NCBI GenBank assembly: GCA_016217625.1
Contig: JACRHK010000282.1
Location: 1 to 5,471 of the forward strand
Direction of reading: 5' to 3'
Length of the DNA stretch: 5,471 nucleotides
DNA from: Nitrospirota bacterium
Lineage (GTDB): Bacteria > Nitrospirota > RBG-16-64-22 > JACRHK01
The translations under genes were made by a program, and so were the position numbers. The notes below the pieces were generated by a model, which searched no databases, was not told where the DNA came from, and saw nothing but the letters and a program-made list of their open reading frames with translations. Below, piece after piece: positions 1 through 5,345 of the stretch; positions within the stretch are counted from its first letter, which is position 1; each line of letters starts with the position of its first letter.

Positions 1-1
1 A

Positions 2-628
2 TTCATCGGCCGGAGCAAGATCTACGAGCAGGCGATCTGGGGGTTCTTCTGGGCCACGATCACCAGCATGATCTTCATCTACATGGTCCTGGCCGCCCAG
101 TTCAACTCCTACCTTCACCCCGTGACGATCATGGTCTGCCTGCCCGTGAGCCTCCCCTTCGGATTCCTCTCCCTGATGCTGGCCGGCATGACGCTCAACG
201 TCTACAGCATGATCGGGATGCTCCTCCTGTTCGGGATCGTCAAGAAGAACTCCATCCTCCAGGTTGACTACACGAACACGCTGCGGGCGCGGGGCGTGGA
301 GCGGATGCAGGCGATCCTCGAGGCAAACCACACGCGACTGCGGCCCATCCTCATGACGACATTCGCGGTGGTGGCGGGGATGCTTCCCATCGCCTTCGGC
401 CGTGGGGACGGCGCGGCCTCGCGGGCTTCCACGGCCATGGTCATCGTGGGCGGGCAGATGCTGGCCCTGATCCTGACGCTCCTGATCACGCCCGTGGTCT
501 ATTCCTTGCTGGATGATCTACGGGGCGTGCGGGCCACCGAAATCCCCCGCCTGCTGGTGGGACGCCTCCGCATGGGATGGGCCGGCGGGTTGTCATGGTG
601 GAACGGCGCGCGGAATGTCAGAAGATAG
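2..628 (+). CDS. RND efflux transporter permease, C-terminal part (5' truncated by window)
   Basis: The frame is open from the first complete codon at position 2 to TAG at 626-628, giving 208 residues of a protein usually about 1,000-1,050 long. They match the end of AcrB/MdtB-type inner-membrane pumps, which use the proton gradient to export drugs or other small molecules with a periplasmic adaptor and outer-membrane channel. Five hydrophobic segments correspond to TM8-TM12: about residues 16-35, 40-62, 70-85, 117-136 and 147-170. Family signatures are AAQFNSYLHP after TM8, FGIVKKNSILQVDY in TM10 and RLRPILMTT entering TM11. The GIVKKN form is closer to MdtB/MdtC-like pumps than to AcrB (LSAKNA), but substrate cannot be told. 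The last 35 or so residues after TM12 are low in similarity and the final codons run into a heptanucleotide repeat, so the native C-terminus may have been rewritten. The family call is firm; the exact subfamily is not. Confidence 0.93.
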   Translation, partial: FIGRSKIYEQAIWGFFWATITSMIFIYMVLAAQFNSYLHPVTIMVCLPVSLPFGFLSLMLAGMTLNVYSMIGMLLLFGIVKKNSILQVDYTNTLRARGVERMQAILEANHTRLRPILMTTFAVVAGMLPIAFGRGDGAASRASTAMVIVGGQMLALILTLLITPVVYSLLDDLRGVRATEIPRLLVGRLRMGWAGGLSWWNGARNVRR

Positions 629-760
629 AAGATGGAGGTTGGAGGTTAGGGGGTGGAGGCAGGAGGGTGGAGGCAAAGGCTTCAAGCCTCCAACGCTTCT
701 GTTCGCCTCAAACCTCAAGCCTCAAGCCTTCCGCCTCTAACATTCATTCTTCAATCCTCC
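621..760. repeat. Inverted pair of heptanucleotide repeat arrays between convergent genes
   Basis: From 621 the sequence divides into consecutive 7-base units: GAAGATA, GAAGATG, GAGGTTG, GAGGTTA, GGGGGTG, GAGGCAG, GAGGGTG, GAGGCAA. From 705 the units are GCCTCAA, ACCTCAA, GCCTCAA, GCCTTCC, GCCTCTA, then the degenerate ACATTCA and TTCTTCA. The right half is the reverse complement of a GAGGCTT-like unit, so the two halves form an imperfect inverted repeat. The register holds across the whole gap: 621-753 is 133 bases, exactly 19 units. The stop codon of the RND gene (626-628) lies in the first units and that of the metallopeptidase (751-753) in the last. Purine-rich and pyrimidine-rich strand asymmetry switches at the centre, near 690. 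No gene is seen here. What produces the repeat is unknown. Confidence 0.85.
645..741. terminator. Possible bidirectional hairpin terminator of the convergent gene pair
   Basis: GTTAG at 645-649 pairs with CTAAC at 737-741, and the heptad arrays inside them pair in register with several mismatches, giving a long imperfect stem readable from either strand. A compact inner hairpin also exists: GGAGGC (669-674) with GCCTCC (686-691) around an 11-base loop. Its position between two genes that run towards each other fits shared transcription stop function. No U-tract follows either stem, so it does not meet the usual intrinsic-terminator pattern, and the role is inferred from position and folding potential only. 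Confidence 0.35.
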
Positions 761-1131
761 GGCCCCGCCTCTTCCAACTCGGCCATCTCCGCGTCGCTCA
801 ACCCGAAGTAGTGGCCCAGCTCATGGATGATCGTCAGGCGGATCTCCTCCCGCACCTCCTCGTCCGTCTCGCAGATCGCCTCGATAGGGCCTTGGTAGAT
901 CGAGACCCGGTCGGGCAGGACATTGCCGTAGCTCATCCCCCGCTCGTTGATCGGGATGCCGTGGTACAGCCCCAGGAGGTCGTAGGGGTTCGAGAGGCCG
1001 ACCGACTCCAGGTCCTCGGGGGTCGGCCAGTCCTCTACCACGACGTAGAGGTTCTCGATCTTCTTCCGGAAACGCCGGGGGAGGAGGGCGATCGCCTCCT
1101 CCACCAGCCGCTCGAACGCCTTCCGATCCAT
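751..1131 (-). CDS. Zincin-like metallopeptidase family protein (HExxH, PF06262-like)
   Basis: This 126-residue protein carries HELGHYFGLSD at residues 103-113, preceded by VREEIRLTII, the typical C-terminal layout of the small bacterial zincin-like family (Zincin_1/DUF1025-like). H103, E104 and H107 would form the zinc-binding catalytic motif and D113 is a likely third ligand. The length fits this family of single-domain, cytosolic proteins of about 110-140 residues. There is no signal peptide or membrane segment. Substrate and physiological role are unknown for the family. The middle region (GLYHGIPINER..., DRVSIYQGPIE) is also family-like. The frame extends upstream to an ATG at 1218, but those 29 extra codons read through promoter and repeat DNA and give a basic, non-family sequence. 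ATG 1131 is therefore preferred, although it has no Shine-Dalgarno sequence. The gene is convergent with the RND gene and divergent from corA. Its stop codon falls in the repeat tract. Confidence 0.88.
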   Translation of the reverse strand: MDRKAFERLVEEAIALLPRRFRKKIENLYVVVEDWPTPEDLESVGLSNPYDLLGLYHGIPINERGMSYGNVLPDRVSIYQGPIEAICETDEEVREEIRLTIIHELGHYFGLSDAEMAELEEAGPED

Positions 1132-1143
1132 GAGGAGATTATA
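1132..1143 (-). promoter_or_regulatory. -10 box directly before the metallopeptidase start (leaderless transcript likely)
   Basis: On the minus strand a perfect TATAAT occupies 1143 down to 1138, followed by CTCCTC and then the ATG at 1131. Transcription normally starts about 6-7 bases after the -10 box, which places the first transcribed base at or next to the A of the ATG. The six bases before the ATG are pyrimidine-rich and not a ribosome binding site. At a 16-18 base spacing the -35 position reads CGCCCA, TCGCCC or ATCGCC, with no consensus. The box and its distance are seen directly; leaderless expression is inferred. Confidence 0.5.
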
Positions 1144-1188
1144 CCCGATTCTCGGCGCATGGGCGATTCTCCTTGTTCGGCAGGGTGG

Positions 1189-1226
1189 ATTTTTCATTTT
1201 GCAATTGACAATTTGCAATTTACAAT
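1189..1226. repeat. AT-rich heptanucleotide repeat in the divergent promoter region
   Basis: Units read ATTTTTC (1189), ATTTTGC (1196), AATTGAC (1203), AATTTGC (1210), AATTTAC (1217), then AAT. The period is seven throughout, with the sequence drifting at positions 5-7 of the unit. It is the only clearly AT-rich island in this GC-rich window and lies in the 121-base gap between the divergent metallopeptidase and corA genes. Confidence 0.75.
1199..1226 (+). promoter_or_regulatory. Candidate corA promoter built within the heptad repeat
   Basis: TACAAT at 1221-1226 is a good -10 box (5 of 6). TTGCAA at 1199-1204 is a 4-of-6 -35 box at 16-base spacing. The start of transcription would be near 1233, leaving a leader of about 20 bases before the corA ATG that includes its GGGAG ribosome binding site (1242-1246). 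A perfect TTGACA at 1205-1210 also occurs but is only 10 bases from TACAAT, too close to pair with it. Because all these hexamers are by-products of the repeat, chance resemblance is a real alternative. Confidence 0.35.
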
Positions 1227-1252
1227 ACCCCTAACCTCCCTGGGAGATCAGC

Positions 1253-2224
1253 ATGCTCAACATCTCTGCCTATACCGAGGCCGGGGTACTCCGGACGGAC
1301 GTGGCGGCAAGCGAGATTCCCGCCTTGCTGGCCGACCCGCACGTCCGCCTCTGGGTCGACATGGAGGCGCCCACCGAAGAGGAGCGCGCGCTCCTTGCCG
1401 GGGTGTTTCATTTTCATCCCCTGGCCGTGGAGGACTGCATCGCCGAGACCCACCTCCCCAAGCTCGACGACTACGGCGAGTACCTCTTCCTCGTCGTCCA
1501 CCACGGCGCCCGCTCCCCCGAGACGCCGGGGACCTTCGCCACCGTGGAGCTCAACCTCTTCCTCGGCCCCCGCTACCTCGTCACCTACCACGACGAGCCC
1601 TCCCGGACGATCACCGAGGTCCTCCGCCGCCTCCGGAAGAACTCCCCCACGCTCGCGCGCGGCGTGGACTGGATGCTCCATGAGATCCTGGACGGCGTCA
1701 TCCACAACTACCTGCCGATCCTGGACGACATCGACGAGCAGATCGCCGTCCTCGAGCGGCGGGTCCTGGAGGATCCCGACCACGGGGTGTTGAGCCAGAT
1801 CCTCTCGCTCAAGCGCGACGTGATGCACCTCAAGCGGGTGGCCGCCCCCCAGCGGGAGATCCTCCACCGCCTGAGCCGCGACCCGTTGGCCGTCATCGAT
1901 GCCCGCGCGCAGGTCTACTTTCGGGACGTCTACGACGACCTCGTCCGGATCGCCGACCTGGCCGAGGGGTATCGGGAACACCTCACGGCCACGCTGGAGG
2001 CCCATCTCTCCATGGTCTCCAACCGCCTCAATGCCGTGATGAAAGTCCTGACGGTGATCGCCACGATTTTCATGCCGCTCACATTGATTGCCGGAATCTA
2101 CGGGATGAATTTCGCGTGGATGCCGGAGCTGCGCTGGCAGTATGGCTACCTCTATGCCCTCGGCCTCATGGGAGCCATCGCAGCCGTCATGCTCTACCTC
2201 TTCAAGCGCAAGGGGTGGTTCTGA
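1253..2224 (+). CDS. corA: CorA-family magnesium/cobalt transport protein
   Basis: This 323-residue protein has the full CorA architecture. A large N-terminal cytosolic alpha/beta and long-helix domain (about 1-260) is followed by TM1 (about 265-283), the family signature YGMN (283-286), the periplasmic loop with MPEL (290-293), TM2 (about 297-317) and a basic tail (FKRKGWF). CorA proteins form homopentameric inner-membrane channels for Mg2+, also passing Co2+ and Ni2+; the GMN motif makes the selectivity filter at the pore mouth. Length and motif spacing are normal and no residue of the signature is missing. The start is supported by GGGAG at 1242-1246, six bases before ATG 1253. No Mg2+ riboswitch is visible, and the roughly 20-base predicted leader is too short for one. 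The downstream helicase gene starts 63 bases after the stop on the same strand, so read-through is possible. The family assignment is secure; metal preference is not readable from sequence. Confidence 0.96.
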   Translation: MLNISAYTEAGVLRTDVAASEIPALLADPHVRLWVDMEAPTEEERALLAGVFHFHPLAVEDCIAETHLPKLDDYGEYLFLVVHHGARSPETPGTFATVELNLFLGPRYLVTYHDEPSRTITEVLRRLRKNSPTLARGVDWMLHEILDGVIHNYLPILDDIDEQIAVLERRVLEDPDHGVLSQILSLKRDVMHLKRVAAPQREILHRLSRDPLAVIDARAQVYFRDVYDDLVRIADLAEGYREHLTATLEAHLSMVSNRLNAVMKVLTVIATIFMPLTLIAGIYGMNFAWMPELRWQYGYLYALGLMGAIAAVMLYLFKRKGWF

Positions 2225-2227
2225 GAA

Positions 2228-2276
2228 AATGCGGAATGCGGAATGGGGAATGCAGAATGCAGAATGCAGAATGACA
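2228..2276. repeat. Direct heptanucleotide array, seven units, between corA and the helicase gene
   Basis: Seven uninterrupted 7-base units fill most of the 63-base intergenic gap: AATGCGG, AATGCGG, AATGGGG, AATGCAG, AATGCAG, AATGCAG, AATGACA. The array begins three bases after the corA stop and ends one unit before the helicase start. Each unit holds an ATG, so the array presents ATGs in all three frames immediately upstream of the helicase; the one at 2243 is in frame with it. It is a single-orientation array with no inverted partner. Confidence 0.9.
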
Positions 2277-2287
2277 GAGGGGAAGGC
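2276..2287 (+). promoter_or_regulatory. Ribosome binding site that sets the helicase start at GTG 2288
   Basis: The purine run AGAGGGGAAGG (2276-2286) contains GAGGGG five bases before GTG 2288. The in-frame ATG codons at 2243 and 2264 lie inside the heptad array and have no comparable site. The conserved helicase sequence (WDDLNPEQ) begins right after the GTG. Confidence 0.6.
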
Positions 2288-5275
2288 GTGTGGGACGATC
2301 TGAATCCTGAGCAGCGGGAGGCCGTCGAGCACGGGGAGGGGCCGCTCCTCATCATCGCCGGGGCGGGGACGGGAAAAACCAAGGTCCTGACCTACCGGAT
2401 CGCCCACCTCCTGCTGAGCGGCCGGGCGCGGCCGGAGGAGGTCCTGGCCCTCACCTTCACGGAGAAGGCGGCGGCCGAGATGGAGGAGCGGGTCGACACC
2501 CTCGTGCCGCTCGGGATGTTCGGCTGCCAGATCGGCACCTTCCACGCCTTCGGGGATCGCCTCCTCCGCGAACACGGCCTGCTGCTGGGGCTGACGACCG
2601 ACTGTCGCGTCCTCTCCCGGGCCGAGCAGGTCCTCTTCTGCCGCGAGCGCCTCTTCGACCTTCCCCTCCGGCGCCTCCGCCCCCTGGGGAACCCCACGAA
2701 GCAGCTCGAGGCGATCCTGACGCTGATCTCCCGGGCGAAGGATGAAGCCGTCACGCCGGAGGAGTACCGGGCCTATGCGGAGTCTCTGCCCTCAGAAGGA
2801 GCGGGAGAAGACGAGGACGCCGAGCTCCATCGGGAGCTGGCGGAGGTCTATGCCCGCTACCAGGAGCTCATGGCGAGAGCGGGGCATGTGGATTACGGCG
2901 ACCAGATCCTCCTGGCGCTCCGCCTCCTCCGGGAGCACCCCTCCGTCCTCCAACGCTGCGGCCGCCAGGTGAAGTACATCCTGGTCGATGAGTTCCAGGA
3001 TACCAACTACGCCCAGTTCCAGCTCGTCCGCCTCCTGGCCGGCGACCGGGGCAACCTGACGGTCGTGGGGGACGACGACCAGAGCATCTACAAGTTCCGG
3101 GGCGCCGCGCTCAGCAATATTCTCACCTTCATGGACCACTTCCCCGAGGCCCGGCGGGTAGTCCTCACGAGGAATTACCGCTCCCGCCAGGCCATCCTGG
3201 ACGGGGCCTACCGCCTCATCCGCTACAACAACCCCGACCGGTTGGAAGCGCGCCTGGGGATCGAGAAGCGGTTGGTCGAAGAGCCGTCCAAGGTCCAAAG
3301 TCCGAAGTCAAACCGAACACCCCAGACCTCGGACCTCGGACCTCGGACCTCGGACCCCCCTCCGGAGGAGGGGGCAATCCGCCCGCTTGCGTTCGACACG
3401 GGGAGCAGCGAGGCCGAGGGCGTGGCGGAGCGGATCGCCGAGCGCGTCAAGCAGGGGGGGTGCTGCTATGGGGATTTCGCCGTCCTTGTCCGGGCGAACG
3501 ATGACGCGGAGCCATTCCTCCGGGCCCTCTTCGCCCGCGGGATCCCCTACCGCTTCACGGGGAACAGGGGCCTTTACGGCCGCGAGGAGATCCGCCTGCT
3601 GTGGGCCTTCTTGAAAGCCGTGGCCGACCCGCGGGACAGCCTGAGCCTCTATCAGCTCGCCGTCTCCGACCTCTACCGGCTTCCGATGACCGACCTGGCC
3701 CTGGCCATGCACCGGGCCTCGCGCCGCCACCGCCCGCTCTATCAGGTCCTCAGGGAAATCAGCCAGGGGTCAGACGGCACGGACGAGCTTTCCGATCCGC
3801 CGTCGGCGGAGGGTTTGGCGGCGTTCCGTTCCCTGCTCGGGGACCTGGAGCGGTGGTTGGAGCTCAGCCGCACGCTCCCGACGAGCCGGCTGCTCTATCA
3901 GTTCCTCCAGGAGAAGGGCATCCTGGCCCGCCTGACGGAGGCGGCCACGCCGGAGGCCGAGCGCCAGGTCCAGAACATCGCCCGCTTCTTCGAGGTTATC
4001 CGCGAGTGCGAGTCCCTCACCCAGCGCGATCGGATCGGGCCCTGCCTGGAGCAGCTTGCGGCTCTACGGGAAGCGGGGGACGACCCGGCGGCGGCGGAAG
4101 CCGATCCCGACGAGGACGCCGTCCAGGTCCTCACGGTGCATCAGGCCAAGGGGCTGGAGTTCCGGGTGGTGTTCCTCGTCTGCCTCGTCCAACAGAAGTT
4201 CCCGACCCGGAGGCGCGGGGACCCGTTCGAGCTCCCCGGGGCCTTGATCAAGGAGAAGCTCCCCTCGGGCGATTTTCACATTCAGGAGGAGCGGCGTCTC
4301 TTCTACGTGGGGATGACCCGGGCCCGCGAAGAGCTCTACCTCACCTGGGCTGCGGACTACGGCACGAAGCGGCAGCGGAAGGTGAGCCCCTTCGTCCAGG
4401 AAGCCGTGGAGCTTGGAGAAGAAGCCGTCCGGCCGTGGAAGGGCTCGCCGCTGGAGCGGATCGGCCGTTTCGCTCCTGCCCCCCCGCCCGGATCGGGGAC
4501 GGACGTCGGGGAATGGGCGCCCTCGCCGCTATCGGAAGAAGCGATCCTCACTCTCTCCTACTATCAAATCGACGACTACCTGACCTGCCCGCTCAAGTAC
4601 CGGTACAGCCACGTGCTGCGGATCCCCTGTTTCCGCCACCATGCGGTCGTCTACGGAAGCGCCGTCCATGCGGCCGTCCAGGCGTTGCTGAAAAGCCGCC
4701 AGGCCGGCCGGCCGCTTCCCCTGCCGGAACTCCTCGCCGTCTTCGATCGGGCCTGGGTAAGCGAGGGGTTCCTGTCGGCCGACCATGAGGCCGCCCGAAT
4801 GGCCGAAGGGAGGCAGATGCTCGCCCGCTTCTGGGAGATCGAGTCCGCATCGCCCGTCGTCCCGGCCGCCGTGGAGCAGGAGTTTGCTTTTCTTTTGCAA
4901 AAGAACCGGGTCGTTGGGCGGTGGGACCGGCTCGACGAGCGGGACGGGGAGGCCGTCATCATCGACTACAAGACCTCCCAGATCCGCGATCAGGAGAAAG
5001 CGGACGCGGAGATCAAGAAAAGCCTCCAACTCGGGATCTATGCGATGGGGTACCGGGCGATTACCGGCCGTCTCCCCGAACGGGTGGAGCTCCGGTTCCT
5101 CGAGGCGGGGCTCACGGCCTCCCTCCAAAAGACGGCGCGCGACCTGGCGGAGACCGAAGCCCAGGTCCTGAAGGCCGCGGCGGGAATCCGGGCCCGGGAT
5201 TATGCCCCCCGCCCGGACTATCTCGCCTGCAAATTTTGCACGTTCCGCACCCTCTGCCCCCACACGGCGGGATAA
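2288..5275 (+). CDS. UvrD/PcrA-type DNA helicase fused to a Cas4/AddB-like PD-(D/E)XK nuclease
   Basis: A 995-residue protein read from GTG 2288. The N-terminal two-thirds is an SF1A 3'-5' helicase with all motifs: Q-motif LNPEQREAV (5-13), Walker A AGAGTGKT (24-31, K30), Ia TFTEKAA (56-62), II VDEFQDTN (233-240), III GDDDQSIYKFRGA (261-273), IV NYRS (296-299), V TVHQAKGLEF (616-625) and VI FYVGMTRAREE (672-682). The C-terminal part (about 762-995) is a RecB-family nuclease: H794, D880 in GRWDRLDE, and DYKT (893-896, D893 and K895), then Q914 and Y918 in LQLGIYAMGY. Four cysteines, C767 plus C981, C984 and C990 (C-x2-C-x5-C), match the 4Fe-4S clamp of Cas4 and AddB nucleases. The fusion resembles AddA/AdnA/AdnB, which resect double-strand breaks as two-subunit machines, but no partner gene lies here. 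Residues about 334-358 are a heptad-repeat-encoded insert. Domains are certain; repair versus anti-phage role is not. Confidence 0.93.
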   Translation: MWDDLNPEQREAVEHGEGPLLIIAGAGTGKTKVLTYRIAHLLLSGRARPEEVLALTFTEKAAAEMEERVDTLVPLGMFGCQIGTFHAFGDRLLREHGLLLGLTTDCRVLSRAEQVLFCRERLFDLPLRRLRPLGNPTKQLEAILTLISRAKDEAVTPEEYRAYAESLPSEGAGEDEDAELHRELAEVYARYQELMARAGHVDYGDQILLALRLLREHPSVLQRCGRQVKYILVDEFQDTNYAQFQLVRLLAGDRGNLTVVGDDDQSIYKFRGAALSNILTFMDHFPEARRVVLTRNYRSRQAILDGAYRLIRYNNPDRLEARLGIEKRLVEEPSKVQSPKSNRTPQTSDLGPRTSDPPPEEGAIRPLAFDTGSSEAEGVAERIAERVKQGGCCYGDFAVLVRANDDAEPFLRALFARGIPYRFTGNRGLYGREEIRLLWAFLKAVADPRDSLSLYQLAVSDLYRLPMTDLALAMHRASRRHRPLYQVLREISQGSDGTDELSDPPSAEGLAAFRSLLGDLERWLELSRTLPTSRLLYQFLQEKGILARLTEAATPEAERQVQNIARFFEVIRECESLTQRDRIGPCLEQLAALREAGDDPAAAEADPDEDAVQVLTVHQAKGLEFRVVFLVCLVQQKFPTRRRGDPFELPGALIKEKLPSGDFHIQEERRLFYVGMTRAREELYLTWAADYGTKRQRKVSPFVQEAVELGEEAVRPWKGSPLERIGRFAPAPPPGSGTDVGEWAPSPLSEEAILTLSYYQIDDYLTCPLKYRYSHVLRIPCFRHHAVVYGSAVHAAVQALLKSRQAGRPLPLPELLAVFDRAWVSEGFLSADHEAARMAEGRQMLARFWEIESASPVVPAAVEQEFAFLLQKNRVVGRWDRLDERDGEAVIIDYKTSQIRDQEKADAEIKKSLQLGIYAMGYRAITGRLPERVELRFLEAGLTASLQKTARDLAETEAQVLKAAAGIRARDYAPRPDYLACKFCTFRTLCPHTAG
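3286..3360. repeat. Inverted heptanucleotide arrays inserted in frame within the helicase gene
   Basis: The left array has units GTCCAAG (3286), GTCCAAA (3293), GTCCGAA (3300), GTCAAAC (3307). The right array has ACCTCGG four times (3326-3353) followed by ACCCCCC. Read on the other strand, the right units are GTCCGAG, nearly the same as the left ones, so the two arrays are inverted copies. Positions 3292-3309 can pair with 3325-3342, 15 of 18 bases matching, around a 15-base loop. The tract adds a Ser/Pro/Thr/Asp-rich stretch (residues about 334-358) between helicase motif IV and the next conserved strand (IRPLAF), where UvrD and PcrA have only a short loop. The frame stays open through the tract and the conserved sequence resumes directly after it. 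Confidence 0.85.
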
Positions 5276-5310
5276 CGCCGATCCGGGTGGCAATTGTCCC
5301 CCATCACCCC

Positions 5311-5339
5311 TTGACACTCCTTCAGCCCTCTGGTATAAC
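5311..5339 (+). promoter_or_regulatory. Strong sigma70-type promoter with extended -10
   Basis: A perfect -35 box TTGACA (5311-5316), exactly 17 bases of spacer, and -10 box TATAAC (5334-5339, 5 of 6) preceded by TGG, giving the TGn extension. It lies 36 bases after the helicase stop. Predicted transcription start is about A5346. This is the best promoter in the window, and it drives transcription out of the right end. Confidence 0.8.
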
Positions 5340-5345
5340 TATGCG

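Noticed and set aside
621..760. CRISPR array or insertion-sequence end
   Set aside because: Seven-base direct units with no spacers do not fit CRISPR, and there is no transposase, target-site duplication or defined terminal inverted repeat.
1132..1218. Upstream in-frame extension of the metallopeptidase to ATG 1218
   Set aside because: The extra 29 codons cover the TATAAT box and part of the AT-rich repeat, and the encoded sequence is unlike the family's N-terminus.
577..1683. Long plus-strand open frame across the repeats, the metallopeptidase and the start of corA
   Set aside because: It runs antisense to the HExxH gene and out of frame with corA, crosses the non-coding repeat, and has Arg/Pro/His-rich sequence typical of shadow frames in GC-rich DNA.
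1220..2575. 451-codon minus-strand open frame antisense to corA
   Set aside because: It lies opposite a clear CorA gene and the helicase N-terminus, passes through the heptad array, and shows no recognisable domain.
3601..4788. 395-codon plus-strand frame inside the helicase gene
   Set aside because: It is a shifted frame of a gene with all helicase motifs intact; composition is Pro/Gly/Arg-rich with no domain. The 4529-5317 minus frame is rejected for the same reason.
5265..5280. Hairpin CGGCG/CGCCG around the helicase stop codon as a terminator
   Set aside because: The stem is only five pairs with a six-base loop and no T-tract follows, so it is not a convincing intrinsic terminator.
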